From: CAYWMD01 sp964458575
GTDB lineage: Bacteria; Verrucomicrobiota; Verrucomicrobiia; Limisphaerales; JADLHS01
Length of the DNA stretch: 64,000 nt
Direction of reading: 5' to 3'
Assembly: GCA_964458575.1 (NCBI GenBank)
Contig: CAYWMD010000029.1
Location: 1-64,000 of the forward strand
The notes beneath the pieces are model-generated. The model saw only the letters and a list, made by a program, of their open reading frames with translations. It did no database searches and was not told the origin of the DNA. The position numbers and the translations under genes are program-made. Positions within the stretch are counted from its first letter, which is position 1. Every line of letters begins with the position of its first letter. Positions 24,430 through 33,552 of the stretch are shown in pieces.

Positions 24430-25455
24430 TTATGGCCTCGCCGCGCGCACGCGATAAAGGGCCTTGTCCATAATTGCGTTCGTGTCCTGCAAGAACAGAT
24501 TCGTTCCGTTGCCGCCGGCGGGAACGGAAACATCCGTCCACGAAATGAAATTCGTCGTGCGTTGGAGCGTGTAAAGCCAGTTGCGGCGGCTGTCGAATTC
24601 CACCAGCCAGACGCTGTTGCTGAAGCCGCCGGTCACGTTCTGCACCGGTGGTGGCAGTGTCACGACGATGTTATCCACGGCGCCGTGGGCGAGGATGGAA
24701 TTGTAGTCGTCACCGATGCTGCTGAAGCTGCTGACCGAAAACATGTCCACGAAGAAATCGTCCGTGTCCGCAAATCCGTTTGCGTCGTTCAACACCAGAT
24801 TCGGCAGCGTGGTGGTGGGCACACCATTGGTCGTGACGGTGATCACCGCGGTTTGGTTGCTGGCGGTGTAGGTCATCGTGACGTGGACTGTTTGATTCGT
24901 AGGGAGTTCGTTGTTGTAAACCGACACGATGGCCGGCGAGTAGGCAAAGCTGTTGACGCCGGAGATGAAGGCGGGCGTGGTCGCGGCCGGCGACTCGTAA
25001 ATCATCCCGCCGAAATCAAAGTAACCCCACGCATAATAATCGAAACCAGCCACGTTGGGCGCGTTAGCATAAGAGTTGCGGACGTAACCGCTACTGGTGG
25101 CAACTGCCGAATTCAGAAAACCAAAACCCAGTTGGATCGGCCCGGTCTTATTGGTTTCAACGCCGCTGGCGATGTCGCTCAAGCGCAAATCAAACGAGAA
25201 GCTGAAATCGTCGTAGCGCGTGACCACCGTTCCCAACGGATAATGGAAATAACTGTTGGACCTGGTTGAATCCCACTCCACGGCAAGTTGGTGGTTGACG
25301 GAATCCCATTGAAACAGGTTGGTGTCGCCGAAAACCTGCCAGCCGTTTTGCAACGGGTTGGTGGCGAAGTTTTCGGTGATGGTCACCGCGTGGACGACGT
25401 TGAGGGACACGGACAGGAAGCCGGCGAGAGCCGGCAACGGCAGACGGATTTTCAT
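24430..25455 (-). CDS. Secreted protein of unknown function under cobalamin riboswitch control
   Basis: The 341-residue protein has a Sec signal (MKIRLPLPALAGFLSVSLNV, cleavage near VHAVT). The body looks like a beta-sandwich (NGWQVFGDTNLFQWD, then FSFSFDLRLSDIASG, and TVHVTMTYTASNQTAVITVT), similar in layout to LamG/concanavalin-type exported proteins. The last 60 residues form the phylum's common C-terminal module (WLYTLQRTTNFISWTDV and ending in ALYRVRAARP). A purine-rich AAAGAAAG lies about 9 bases before the ATG. Upstream on the same strand are a terminator and a cobalamin aptamer, so expression should fall when cobalamin is plentiful. A role in corrinoid capture at the cell surface is possible but only inferred from regulation. 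Confidence 0.75.
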   Translation of the reverse strand: MKIRLPLPALAGFLSVSLNVVHAVTITENFATNPLQNGWQVFGDTNLFQWDSVNHQLAVEWDSTRSNSYFHYPLGTVVTRYDDFSFSFDLRLSDIASGVETNKTGPIQLGFGFLNSAVATSSGYVRNSYANAPNVAGFDYYAWGYFDFGGMIYESPAATTPAFISGVNSFAYSPAIVSVYNNELPTNQTVHVTMTYTASNQTAVITVTTNGVPTTTLPNLVLNDANGFADTDDFFVDMFSVSSFSSIGDDYNSILAHGAVDNIVVTLPPPVQNVTGGFSNSVWLVEFDSRRNWLYTLQRTTNFISWTDVSVPAGGNGTNLFLQDTNAIMDKALYRVRAARP

Positions 25456-25587
25456 GGGCTGATCTTTCTTTCGATGCCTCGATCGTAAATAAGACGAGGC
25501 GTGGTTTTCGATTGGAGACCAGCGGGAGGGGGAGGTCGAATCGTTGAAACGTGAAACCGTGTTAACGGTTCACCGTCGCAACGATCC

Positions 25588-25629
25588 CAAAAAACAAAAC
25601 CTTCACCCTCCACAAGCGGAGAATGAAGG
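25588..25629 (-). terminator. Rho-independent terminator of the riboswitch
   Basis: On the minus strand a 12-base-pair stem (arms 25618-25629 and 25600-25611, two G-T wobbles) with a 6-base loop is followed by TTTTGTTTTTT. It lies about 100 bases downstream of the aptamer's B12 box and about 130 before the start codon, the arrangement expected of a transcription-terminating expression platform. Confidence 0.85.
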
Positions 25630-25726
25630 CATTCAGCGGATCCGCGCGAAAGACAGTTCGACGCGGCTGGCCTCATCCTTCTCTTTGCGGAGAAGTGTCC
25701 CGAAACGCTCGGGACTGACGAGCACA

Positions 25727-25912
25727 GCCCAACCGGTATCCTGACTTCGGACTCAAACCTCGTTCCCGCCTTCCCACCCGCTCATGGCACTAGCCGGATA
25801 GTGGCAATTGGGAATTTGTATCCGTTACAGTGGCGCAACCGTCCCCGAGTTTCACGGGGTTCCCTGTCGTTTGACTGTGTGGGTGACGGATAAACGATCC
25901 GTCGGTTTCAAA
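25727..25912 (-). promoter_or_regulatory. Cobalamin riboswitch aptamer
   Basis: Read on the minus strand, the segment carries the conserved core in order: AGGGAACCCCGTGAAACTCG (P3/P4 region), GGTTGCGCCACTGTAACGG (the GCCACTGTAA core), a second GTGCCA/GGGTGGGAAGGCGGG block, and the B12 box GAGTCCGAAGTCAGGATACC at about 25735-25754. These match the AdoCbl-type cobalamin riboswitch consensus closely. A separate hairpin (25697-25715) and the terminator follow. It faces the secreted-protein and pseudopilin genes, not a transporter or B12 biosynthesis gene. Confidence 0.93.
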
Positions 25913-26100
25913 GAACCAGTCGTTGTTACGCCTGGCGCGCAGGTTTGCCAAGAAGAATTTTGATGATTGCGAACGGCGTTTTCAGAGGCGCGCCGGTTTT
26001 GCGCGATGCCGGCCCTGTCCCGCGCGCCAAAACCTTGTCTACATCATCGCGACGGACTTTATGGCTTACCAGCGAACAGGGGACCTTGGTCGAACGATGC

Positions 26101-26631
26101 TCATCCGCCGCCGCCAGGCTTGTGAGTCGCCGTCTTTTGATTCTGCCGTTCCACCCGCTTCCGATGGAGCTGCAAGCGCTGCTCCTGGAATCCCTGTGCC
26201 AGCGTCAGCAAAACACCAGTGAGCCACGCGAAGCCAAGCAAGCCGGCGGTGGCGATCATGCCTTCGACCAACCGCCAGTTTTGCGGCAAACTGAAATTAC
26301 TACCCACGGTTGTGTTTTCGTTCAGGGCGAAGTAGGCGGCGGTGCTTTAGTTCACGAAACAGTGTTTCCATTGAAAGAAACCCGCCCACATCATGACCTC
26401 CAGAATGTGCGACAGCGTAATCATCCAGCTTGCCAGGATGCGGTGGGCCTTTCCGATCGCAAACGAACATGAACTGCCAAACCGCCCCTTGTAAGACTCA
26501 CTGAAACGCAACGTGCCGAGCATCCCAAATCCATGCATGGTCAGGCTGACGACCACCAGGATCGCTCCCCAAAACATTTCGTCCATCGAGGTGACGTAGG
26601 GCGGCGGATTTACAGGCATCGTGTTAGTCAT
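26101..26631 (-). pseudogene. Channel-like membrane protein interrupted by an in-frame stop
   Basis: Codons 1-94 read a two-helix membrane protein (FWGAILVVVSLTMHGFGMLG; ASWMITLSHILEVMMWAGFF) ending at TAA (26347-26349). The same frame continues with STAAYFALNENTTVGSNFSL and LVEGMIATAGLLGFAWLTGV, which is the pore-like second half of the same small ion-channel-like family (about 150-180 residues). The stop sits where a Tyr codon (TAC or TAT) would fit between FVN and STAAYFAL. The simplest reading is a recent nonsense mutation; the two halves are otherwise well preserved. The start overlaps the stop of the FUSC-like gene by four bases, so it is the last gene of the long minus-strand run. Confidence 0.75.
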
Positions 26632-26933
26632 GGTGGGGTGGTTGATTTTTTATCTGTGCGCCGCGAGAGGTTGGTGGCTTGCGGAGATTTGCTTTCGAGT
26701 CGCGACTCCGGCAAAGGCCACAGTTTGGACATGAGCCAGTTCACCAGCACGCCAACGACACAGCCCAGCAACACTTCGCCGACGCGCCGGAGACCGAGTT
26801 CCACGCCGGAGAGTTTCGAGTGTTTCTCCAAGCCTGTGGCGATGACAATCGCCGCTGTGATTGGCGCCTGACGAAACATGACCTGCTGGCGCACGACGTA
26901 GGACGAAACGAGAACCGCCGCCGCCAGGGCCAT
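26628..26933 (-). CDS. FUSC/aromatic-acid-exporter-like small membrane protein
   Basis: The 101-residue protein contains two or three hydrophobic segments (LAAAVLVSSYVV; AAIVIATGLEKH; VGEVLLGCVVGVLVNWLM) with the G-L-R-R-V-G-E-V-L-L-G pattern typical of the FUSC/ArAE transporter core. Full family members are longer, and the frame stays open a little upstream of the ATG toward the GH63 gene, so this may be a truncated copy or a minimal single-module form. A polar tail of 30 residues follows. It lies 43 bases after the GH63-like gene and overlaps the channel-like gene. Confidence 0.55.
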   Translation of the reverse strand: MALAAAVLVSSYVVRQQVMFRQAPITAAIVIATGLEKHSKLSGVELGLRRVGEVLLGCVVGVLVNWLMSKLWPLPESRLESKSPQATNLSRRTDKKSTTPP

Positions 26934-26976
26934 GGCTGATGCTGCTGGTTTCAGCGATGCGCTGATGCTGGTCGCT

Positions 26977-29655
26977 TCATCGTGGGGTTATTGGTTTGGA
27001 TCCGCGGTTCATCAACACTTGAGCGATCAACCCGGTCCAGCCGGTTTGATGACTGGCCCCACAGCCGCGTCCAGTGTCGCCATGAAAATACTCATGGAAG
27101 GGGATCAAGTTACGCCAGTTCGGGTCCGTGTTGAACAAGGCACGACCTCCGAAGACAGCGCGTTGACCTTTCTCATCCGGCAGGAAGATTTGACTGAGAC
27201 GCTTGCCGATTTCGTCGGCCACCTCATGGAGGTTCATCATTTTGCCCGAGCCGGTGGGACACTCGACGCGGAAGTCGTCGCCAAAATACTGATGATACTG
27301 GCGAAGCGAGAACAGAATGAGGAAGTTGACGGGCATCCAGATCGGCCCACGCCAATTGGAGTTTCCGCCAAACAGGTTGGTCAGGGATTCGCCCGGCTCA
27401 TAATCAAGACGATGTTCCTGGCCGCCGACGTTGAGGATGAGCGGATGATCCTGATGAAAGCGCGAAACGGCCCGAATTCCGTACGGGGAGAGGAATTCCT
27501 TTTCATCCAGCATGTAGTGCAGCATGCGCTTCAACTGGTCGGGTTGCACGAAGCCAAGCGCGTAGTTGTTGTTAGCGCCCGGCGTCACCATGGTCGGTAT
27601 GCATTTGACCAGGTGCGGTCGGTTCTTGATAAACCATTGCCGGCGGCGCTCGAAGGCGGCATGGCGCTGAAATGTCTCCGCCGACACGACCGACGAGGCG
27701 AACAGCGGTGCAAATCCAACCATTGTGCGGGCGCGGATGGGAATGAAGTCGCCTTTCTCCGAGATGAGTTGATCGTAGAAGAAACCGTCTTCCTCGTTCC
27801 AGAGCGACTGGCGCGGGTCGGTCTCGTTCATCAGGGAGTTGGCGATGTAGATGAGATGCTCCCAGAACTTGCTGGCCATGTCCTCATACGCGGGGTTGTT
27901 CTCGGCCAGCAGCAGCGCGTTGGAAAGCATGCTTTTGGCAAAGACGGCCATCCAACTGGTGCCGTCGGCCTGGCCGAGCAAATAACCGGGAGGAAGTTTG
28001 TTGCGGTCAAAAGCCCCGATATTATCCATGCCGAGGAAGCCGCCCTGAAAGACGCTCTTGCCGAGCGCGTCCTTGCGGTTGACCCACCACGTGAAGTTGA
28101 GAACCATTTTGTGAAAGACGCGCTCCAGGAACTGGTAATCGGCCACACCGGTTTTCTGGCGCTCAATTTCGAAGACCGCCCGCGCGGCGAGTGGCAGGAC
28201 CGGGGGATTCACGTCGCCGAAATCCCACTCGTAGGCGGCCAGTTGGCCGTTCGGATGCATGTACCATTCGCGGAGCATCAACAGGATTTGTTCCTTGGCG
28301 AATTGGGGGTCAATGTAGGCGAGCGCGATGCAATGAAATCCCAAATCCCAGGAAGCGAACCAGGGGAACTCCCATTTGTCCGGCATTGAAATGACGTCCT
28401 GGCAGTAAACGTGGGGCCAATCGTGGTTGCGGCCCGCACGACGTTGGGAAGGAGGCGTTGGTTTGGACGGGTCGCCGTCCATCCAGTCTGACACCACGTA
28501 ATGGTAGAATTGTTTGGACCAGAGCAATCCAGCGAATGCCTGGCGAGCTACGAGCTTCTCGTCAGCGGAAAGTCCGCCAGGCAGAACGGTGTCGTAGAAT
28601 TCGTCCGCTTCTGTCTGTCGTTGCTTGAACGTCTGACTGAAGTCGGCGAAAGGACTCTTGAGGGGATTTCCGTTTTTCACAGACGCAAGACGCAGGTCAA
28701 TCGTCAGTGTCTCGTTGGGCTTCACCGTGCGATGAAAGCGGATGGCGGCCTTGGTGCCGGTTGCGGCAGGATTCACGGCCTCGCGTTCGCCATTGATCAC
28801 ATACCGATGAAACGCATCTTTGATGTAAGGCGTCGGCGACGGCGTACCATACAACCGTTGCGTGTTGGTTTCGTTCTCGGTGAACAGCAATTCGTCAGCG
28901 CCCGAGAAATGCAACGCGTATTGGCCTAGGGTGTGATGGTTGGTGAGCAGTGCGCCTGACTGCTTGTTTCCGCCTGCCGCTTTGGTGATGGCTGGGCGTT
29001 GGTCGTCGCGGCCAAGACTCCAAGTGTTGCGAAACCAAAGCGTCGGGAGCAGGTCGATCTCCGCCGGCTCGGGGCCGCGATTCGTGATGCTGATGCGGAT
29101 CAGCAAATCCTCCGCGTCGGCCTTCGCATACTCGGCCACCACGTCGAAATACCTGCCGTCGTCGAAGATGCCGGTGTCCGCCAATTCAAACTCCGGTTGC
29201 AGTTTGTCGCGCTTGCGGTTCTCCTCGATCAACCGCTGGTACGGAAACTCGGCTTGCGGATATTTGTAGAGCGTCCGCATGTAGGAATGGGTCGGCGTGC
29301 TGTCGAGGTAGAAGTAATACTCTTTGACGTCCTCACCATGATTGCCTTCCGCTCCGGCCAGACCGAACATCCGCTCCTTGAGAATGGGATCGCGGCCATT
29401 CCAGAGCGCAAGCGCGAAGCACAGATACTGATGCCGGTCGCAAATGCCGGCGATCCCGTCCTCGCTCCAGCGGTAGGTCCGGGAGCGGGCGTGGTCGTGC
29501 GGAAAGTAGGTCCACGCCTCGCCGTCAGCGCTGTAGTCCTCGCGCACCGTGCCCCAGGCCCGTTCGGAAACATACGGCCCCCAACGATTCCAATGTCCTT
29601 CGCGTTTGCGGTTCTGAGCCAGTCGGGCGCCTTCGCGCCTGTCGTAGATATTCAT
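26977..29655 (-). CDS. GH63-like glycosidase (MGH1-like)
   Basis: An 892-residue protein without a signal peptide, hence probably cytosolic. It matches the bacterial GH63/MGH1-like group of (alpha/alpha)6-barrel glucosidases: the N-terminal beta-sandwich begins NRWGPYVSERAWGTVREDYS, and the barrel contains SMPDKWEFPWFASWDLGFH, GNSNWRGPIWMPVNFLIL and PFHEYFHGDTGRGCGASHQT. The W-E-F-P-W-F-A-S-W-D segment holds the usual catalytic acid. Relatives hydrolyse alpha-glucosides or mannosyl/glucosylglycerate; the exact substrate is open. The start overlaps the GH13 stop by four bases, so the two glycosidases are co-translated. Confidence 0.85.
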   Translation of the reverse strand: MNIYDRREGARLAQNRKREGHWNRWGPYVSERAWGTVREDYSADGEAWTYFPHDHARSRTYRWSEDGIAGICDRHQYLCFALALWNGRDPILKERMFGLAGAEGNHGEDVKEYYFYLDSTPTHSYMRTLYKYPQAEFPYQRLIEENRKRDKLQPEFELADTGIFDDGRYFDVVAEYAKADAEDLLIRISITNRGPEPAEIDLLPTLWFRNTWSLGRDDQRPAITKAAGGNKQSGALLTNHHTLGQYALHFSGADELLFTENETNTQRLYGTPSPTPYIKDAFHRYVINGEREAVNPAATGTKAAIRFHRTVKPNETLTIDLRLASVKNGNPLKSPFADFSQTFKQRQTEADEFYDTVLPGGLSADEKLVARQAFAGLLWSKQFYHYVVSDWMDGDPSKPTPPSQRRAGRNHDWPHVYCQDVISMPDKWEFPWFASWDLGFHCIALAYIDPQFAKEQILLMLREWYMHPNGQLAAYEWDFGDVNPPVLPLAARAVFEIERQKTGVADYQFLERVFHKMVLNFTWWVNRKDALGKSVFQGGFLGMDNIGAFDRNKLPPGYLLGQADGTSWMAVFAKSMLSNALLLAENNPAYEDMASKFWEHLIYIANSLMNETDPRQSLWNEEDGFFYDQLISEKGDFIPIRARTMVGFAPLFASSVVSAETFQRHAAFERRRQWFIKNRPHLVKCIPTMVTPGANNNYALGFVQPDQLKRMLHYMLDEKEFLSPYGIRAVSRFHQDHPLILNVGGQEHRLDYEPGESLTNLFGGNSNWRGPIWMPVNFLILFSLRQYHQYFGDDFRVECPTGSGKMMNLHEVADEIGKRLSQIFLPDEKGQRAVFGGRALFNTDPNWRNLIPFHEYFHGDTGRGCGASHQTGWTGLIAQVLMNRGSKPITPR

Positions 29656-31154
29656 AAGTGGGGTTCGCTTTGTTTCAATGGGTGCAAGGAAAACACCGAA
29701 GCTTTCCAGGGAGACATATCCAAGTAGAAGCCGCGGGAAGACAGGTCATGACCGTCACGATCGTAAACGTCGGCGCTCATCTGATCCTGCAAGCGCCACT
29801 GGCTCCCGGCGAGATCATTGAACGGCAGGCGGACGTAACACTGGCTTTGGTTGGGAGAGTAGTTTACCGCGACGAGCAACCGATCACCAGCGGGGAGAGA
29901 CCAAGCGAACGCCAGAAAACAACTGGAAGTCCAGTTCCCATCCCAAGCGGTTGCGCAATCGAGCAACTCCCATTGACCATCGCGCGCGAGTGGCTGGCGA
30001 AGCACGGTGAGGAGTTGCTGGTAGAACGCTTCCAGCGTCGGATCGTCAGGCTCTTTGGGACCGCGACAAAGGTGGGGAGAGATTCGTTTCCGGTATCCCG
30101 TGAATTGACCTTGATGGAAAAACCTCAGCCCGGGGGAGAGATAGGTAACCACGGCGGCCGCCTGGTGCTTAGAAGTCGAAAACGTCGCCGCCGCTCGCGG
30201 TTCGTCGTGATTCTCCATGAAGCGGGCGAGCTTGTGCTGGTAATCCAGTCCGGCGCAGAGATGTTCCCGGATCGGTTGAGCGTGGCCGTCTTTCAGTCGG
30301 TCATAGAGCCGCTTGTCGTAGGTGTAATTGAATCCCTGTTGTTGGAGAGTCCACTCCAAATCCCAATAGACCTCGGCCATAAAATAGAAATCCGGCGCCT
30401 GCGCGCGCACTTGCTGGATCGCTTTTGCCCAGAACGGTTGCATGGACCTGCCCCAGGTACGCTCGAAAACTTCGGGCAACAACAGCATGGCCATGTCGCA
30501 GCGAACGCCATCACAACGGGCGGCAACCGCCGCCAATTCTCCGATCATGGCGGTCTGAGTGGCGGGATTGCTGTAATCGAGTTGCAGCGTATCCGGCCAG
30601 CCCGGGAAGTAAGGGTCGCGGCCATGTGCAAGGATCAAAGTGCCATTTTTCCTTTGGACCGTGGTGTAGTTTTGCGGCGCCCGGGCCAAGTCCTCCGGCT
30701 TGCCGGCGACATAGTACTCTGGGTGCGTCACCACCCAGGGATGATCCATGGCTGAATGGTTGGGGACGAAGTCGAGCATCAGCTTCAAGCCGCGCGTGCG
30801 TAGTTTTTTGCGCAGTCGCGCCAAAGCCTCGTCTCCACCAAGAGCCTCCGGCACCAGGTAACCAGTGATGGCAAAGCCGGAGCCGGCGATATCCTCGTCG
30901 CGAAGGTCGGGCAAGGTCTCCTGAAATTCCGCGCGCCATTCGGGATTGTTGCGTGCGATCTGCTGCCCCGCCGGACCGGTTTGCCAGACGCTTAACAGCC
31001 AGACCCAGTCGAACCCCAATTGAACCAGCCGGTCCAACTCAGAGTCAGGGATATCGTCGAGAGTCGCCGTGCGACCCAGATTTTGACCAAGCTCCGTTAG
31101 CCAGACCCGAGTGTTGATCTGATAGAGACAGGGATTCGCAGGTGGTCCTACCAT
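29652..31154 (-). CDS. GH13 alpha-amylase-family enzyme
   Basis: The 500-residue cytosolic TIM-barrel protein starts at ATG 31154, seven bases inside the end of the porin gene. GH13 conserved regions are present: LMLDFVPNHSAMDHPW (region I), GVRCDMAMLL (region II, Asp nucleophile), FMAEVYWD (region III, Glu acid/base) and FMENHDEPR (region IV, Asp). The catalytic triad is therefore complete. N-terminal PCLYQINTRVWL resembles the trehalose synthase/sucrose phosphorylase-like groups. With the GH63 partner it probably processes alpha-glucosides taken up through the porin. The C-terminal beta domain is short. Confidence 0.85.
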   Translation of the reverse strand: MVGPPANPCLYQINTRVWLTELGQNLGRTATLDDIPDSELDRLVQLGFDWVWLLSVWQTGPAGQQIARNNPEWRAEFQETLPDLRDEDIAGSGFAITGYLVPEALGGDEALARLRKKLRTRGLKLMLDFVPNHSAMDHPWVVTHPEYYVAGKPEDLARAPQNYTTVQRKNGTLILAHGRDPYFPGWPDTLQLDYSNPATQTAMIGELAAVAARCDGVRCDMAMLLLPEVFERTWGRSMQPFWAKAIQQVRAQAPDFYFMAEVYWDLEWTLQQQGFNYTYDKRLYDRLKDGHAQPIREHLCAGLDYQHKLARFMENHDEPRAAATFSTSKHQAAAVVTYLSPGLRFFHQGQFTGYRKRISPHLCRGPKEPDDPTLEAFYQQLLTVLRQPLARDGQWELLDCATAWDGNWTSSCFLAFAWSLPAGDRLLVAVNYSPNQSQCYVRLPFNDLAGSQWRLQDQMSADVYDRDGHDLSSRGFYLDMSPWKASVFSLHPLKQSEPHL

Positions 31155-32677
31155 ATAATGTTGAGTTGGAGTTGGCAGATGAGAGTGTGCGATGCCGAGT
31201 TGTTCACGGGGTTCCAAATCGCTTGGAAATCCGGCTGGATTGAAACCAAGGGTGTCAACTGGAAGGCGTAGGTAGTCTCCACGCCATATTCGGTGGCGTG
31301 CGCGACCGGCTCCCGATTGGCTGCCGCCCGGTTCCAAACGAAACCTGCGGCGAGATAATCGTTGCCTCGCTCATCGGAAAGCCCAGCCGCTTTCAACGGC
31401 CCCTGCAAAGCGAGACCCGTGCTCGCCTGCGCAGAGGCACCGTCCACCGTCACACTCGAACCGCCGACACCGAAGCGTCCGAACCACCCAAGCGGAGAGT
31501 CCGCCCCAAGCCGCTGCTGGGCGTTGAAGCCCACGCCAACCTGGGTGGCGCCATCCACCGTGGCAAGAAATGGCTGCACGCGGTAAACGCCCGGGCCAAG
31601 ACCGAAGACATTCGCCGGGGTCAAGCCGAACTCCAGCAGGTAAGCCCAATCACGAAAGCTCAGGTCGTCGAACGGAGACTCCCCCGGTTTCTGATTCAAG
31701 GCGCCCATGCCAAACATGGCGTACCAATTCTTGCTGGGCTGGTACTGCAGGTTCAGACCGAGATTGTTGTACGGCAACGGCAGCACGATGTTCTTGTTGA
31801 AGGCGAAATTGAGGAATTGTCCGTAGCTGTTACCGGCATAGGTGTTGGCGTCAAAATAGTTGCCTTGGTTAACCATCCCGGCGAGCAACACCCACTGGCC
31901 GTCGAGCAACGACTGCTGCCAGGCCAGTTCCTGAACCCAAATGCCGTTGGGTCCGTAAATGTTGGCGTTGGGGCTGGCGATGACGCCGAGGTTTGACTGC
32001 GGAAGTTGGTCCCGGCTATTGGCGGACAAACCAAGCTGAACGTTCGCTTGAAAACTCAGCCATGTGGCTCGGCCTTCGCTTGGCGCTTCCGTAAGGGCCC
32101 ACTTGCTGGCGAACGAGGCGGTGTAGTAATCGAGGGCGCTCGCGCCGTTCGCGGTGTCCGTCATGCTGAGGATGGTCACTGCTTGATTGAAGGAGTAGCG
32201 CAGGCCCAGATCGCTGAACCGGTACTTCGCCACCTGCGGGTACCGGCTGAGTGGGTCGCCAGGAAAAAGCGCTCCGGGTTGAAGGTCGCTGTTGCCCTTT
32301 TCATCCAGCCCGGCAAGGTAGGGCATCAGCACCGGGGGCGTGGGCGGAAACCACTCCCGGGCGGGCTTGCTTTCCTCGATGCGTTGTCGCACCGCTTCTG
32401 GTTGCGGCGTGCCAGGTGGAGTATTGGGGATCTGATTGCGAAAGCCGGTGGTTGCCGGCGGGTAGAGCGAGGGACTCACTTCGTTGGTCGAAGCGCGCAC
32501 AACATTCCCGAAACGATCAATCAGCAGCAGGTTGGTGCTACTGTTTGCCGTCGCAGCCGACAACTGCGCGCCCGCGATTCCAGTCTCCGACAGTGTAGCC
32601 AACGTGACCGCAGTGACGAATGCTCGGGCAGCTTGCCGTTGCCAATTCTGTCTCATCCTGTCCATCCGTTGGCTCAT
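31148..32677 (-). CDS. OprB-type carbohydrate porin
   Basis: The 509-residue protein has an N-terminal export signal (residues about 12-36) and an outer-membrane beta-barrel character with alternating aromatic/polar strands. The C-terminal part resembles carbohydrate-selective porin OprB: EYGVETTYAFQLTPLVSIQP followed by DFQAIWNPVNNSASHTLI and a final strand ending in IIW, an aromatic terminal residue as needed for barrel assembly. A region of about 100 residues before the barrel is proline-rich. It would admit sugars for the two glycosidases encoded downstream. The start overlaps the aquaporin stop by four bases. Confidence 0.75.
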   Translation of the reverse strand: MSQRMDRMRQNWQRQAARAFVTAVTLATLSETGIAGAQLSAATANSSTNLLLIDRFGNVVRASTNEVSPSLYPPATTGFRNQIPNTPPGTPQPEAVRQRIEESKPAREWFPPTPPVLMPYLAGLDEKGNSDLQPGALFPGDPLSRYPQVAKYRFSDLGLRYSFNQAVTILSMTDTANGASALDYYTASFASKWALTEAPSEGRATWLSFQANVQLGLSANSRDQLPQSNLGVIASPNANIYGPNGIWVQELAWQQSLLDGQWVLLAGMVNQGNYFDANTYAGNSYGQFLNFAFNKNIVLPLPYNNLGLNLQYQPSKNWYAMFGMGALNQKPGESPFDDLSFRDWAYLLEFGLTPANVFGLGPGVYRVQPFLATVDGATQVGVGFNAQQRLGADSPLGWFGRFGVGGSSVTVDGASAQASTGLALQGPLKAAGLSDERGNDYLAAGFVWNRAAANREPVAHATEYGVETTYAFQLTPLVSIQPDFQAIWNPVNNSASHTLICQLQLNIIW

Positions 32678-33453
32678 TTTCTTCGGAAGATGCCATCGTG
32701 GTCGGCATCGAAGTGGTAGAGCTTGGCGACCTCAATCCGCCGGGCCAGGAAACTGCAAGCAACCAGGGCCAGGGTCATCCCTACCAGCGGCCCAACCCAG
32801 TAAATCCACCAACCATTCCACAGTCCCGAGACGACCGCCGGACCGAGGCTGCGGGCGGGATTCGTGCTCGTCCCGGAAATGGGAGCTTCGAGGAAAACCA
32901 TGAGGCTATACAGCGGCGGAAAAATGGCCGGCGTGAAGGAACGGATCCGCCGGAAAGCAAGGAACACCGTCAGCAGCGCCACCATGACGAAGGTTGTGAC
33001 CACCTCACCGACGAAAGCAGAAAACTCCGACCACCCTTGCCCCGGTATGGTCGCACCAAACATCACGCTCCGGCCAATCGAGCCCCAAGCCAACAGTGGA
33101 ATACAGCCGATGATTCCTCCCACGCACTGGGCCAGGATGTAACCGAGAGCGACACGGGTACTGATCTTTTGCATGAACCGGAAGCCCAGGGTGACCGCCG
33201 GATTGATGTGAGCGCCGCTGATCTTTCCGACCGGCGAGAGCGCAATGAGGGCGCCGGTCGTGCCGAAGAGAAACCCGGTGATGAGCCGGCGAAGTCCTTC
33301 GTTCGGCACCGCCGCCGGCATCGGACTACCGGTGCCGAACATGAAGATCACCAAGGAAAGGCCGACAAGCACCAGCAGAGCGGTGCCGATCGCTTCGGAC
33401 ACGAAAGGTCGCCAAGGCAGCACCTCGGCGGGTCGTTGCTCGCTGGTCGGCAT
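32674..33453 (-). CDS. MIP-family aquaporin/glycerol facilitator
   Basis: The 259-residue protein has six membrane segments and both pore boxes: GAHINPAVTLGF (about residue 80) and GTSTNPARSLGP (about 195). The Arg after the second NPA is present (NPARS), as required for the selectivity filter. The wide spacing and the F/W residues are more like water channels (AqpZ) than GlpF, where NPARD is typical, so a water-type pore is somewhat more likely. Within this cluster a polyol could also be the cargo. It is coupled to the OprB gene by a 4-base overlap. Confidence 0.85.
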   Translation of the reverse strand: MPTSEQRPAEVLPWRPFVSEAIGTALLVLVGLSLVIFMFGTGSPMPAAVPNEGLRRLITGFLFGTTGALIALSPVGKISGAHINPAVTLGFRFMQKISTRVALGYILAQCVGGIIGCIPLLAWGSIGRSVMFGATIPGQGWSEFSAFVGEVVTTFVMVALLTVFLAFRRIRSFTPAIFPPLYSLMVFLEAPISGTSTNPARSLGPAVVSGLWNGWWIYWVGPLVGMTLALVACSFLARRIEVAKLYHFDADHDGIFRRK

Positions 33454-33552
33454 GGAGGAGCTTCCGGCTTGCGTGGTTTGATCTTGGCTTATGACAGCTT
33501 TACGGCCAACCGGCGGCGGTGGCTGCCGCCGGTTGGCGCGAGCTCGTGAAGT

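Noticed and set aside
26932..28389. Long plus-strand open frame of 485 codons
   Set aside because: It is antisense to the GH63-like gene, with no recognisable domain; the minus-strand protein has clear family motifs.
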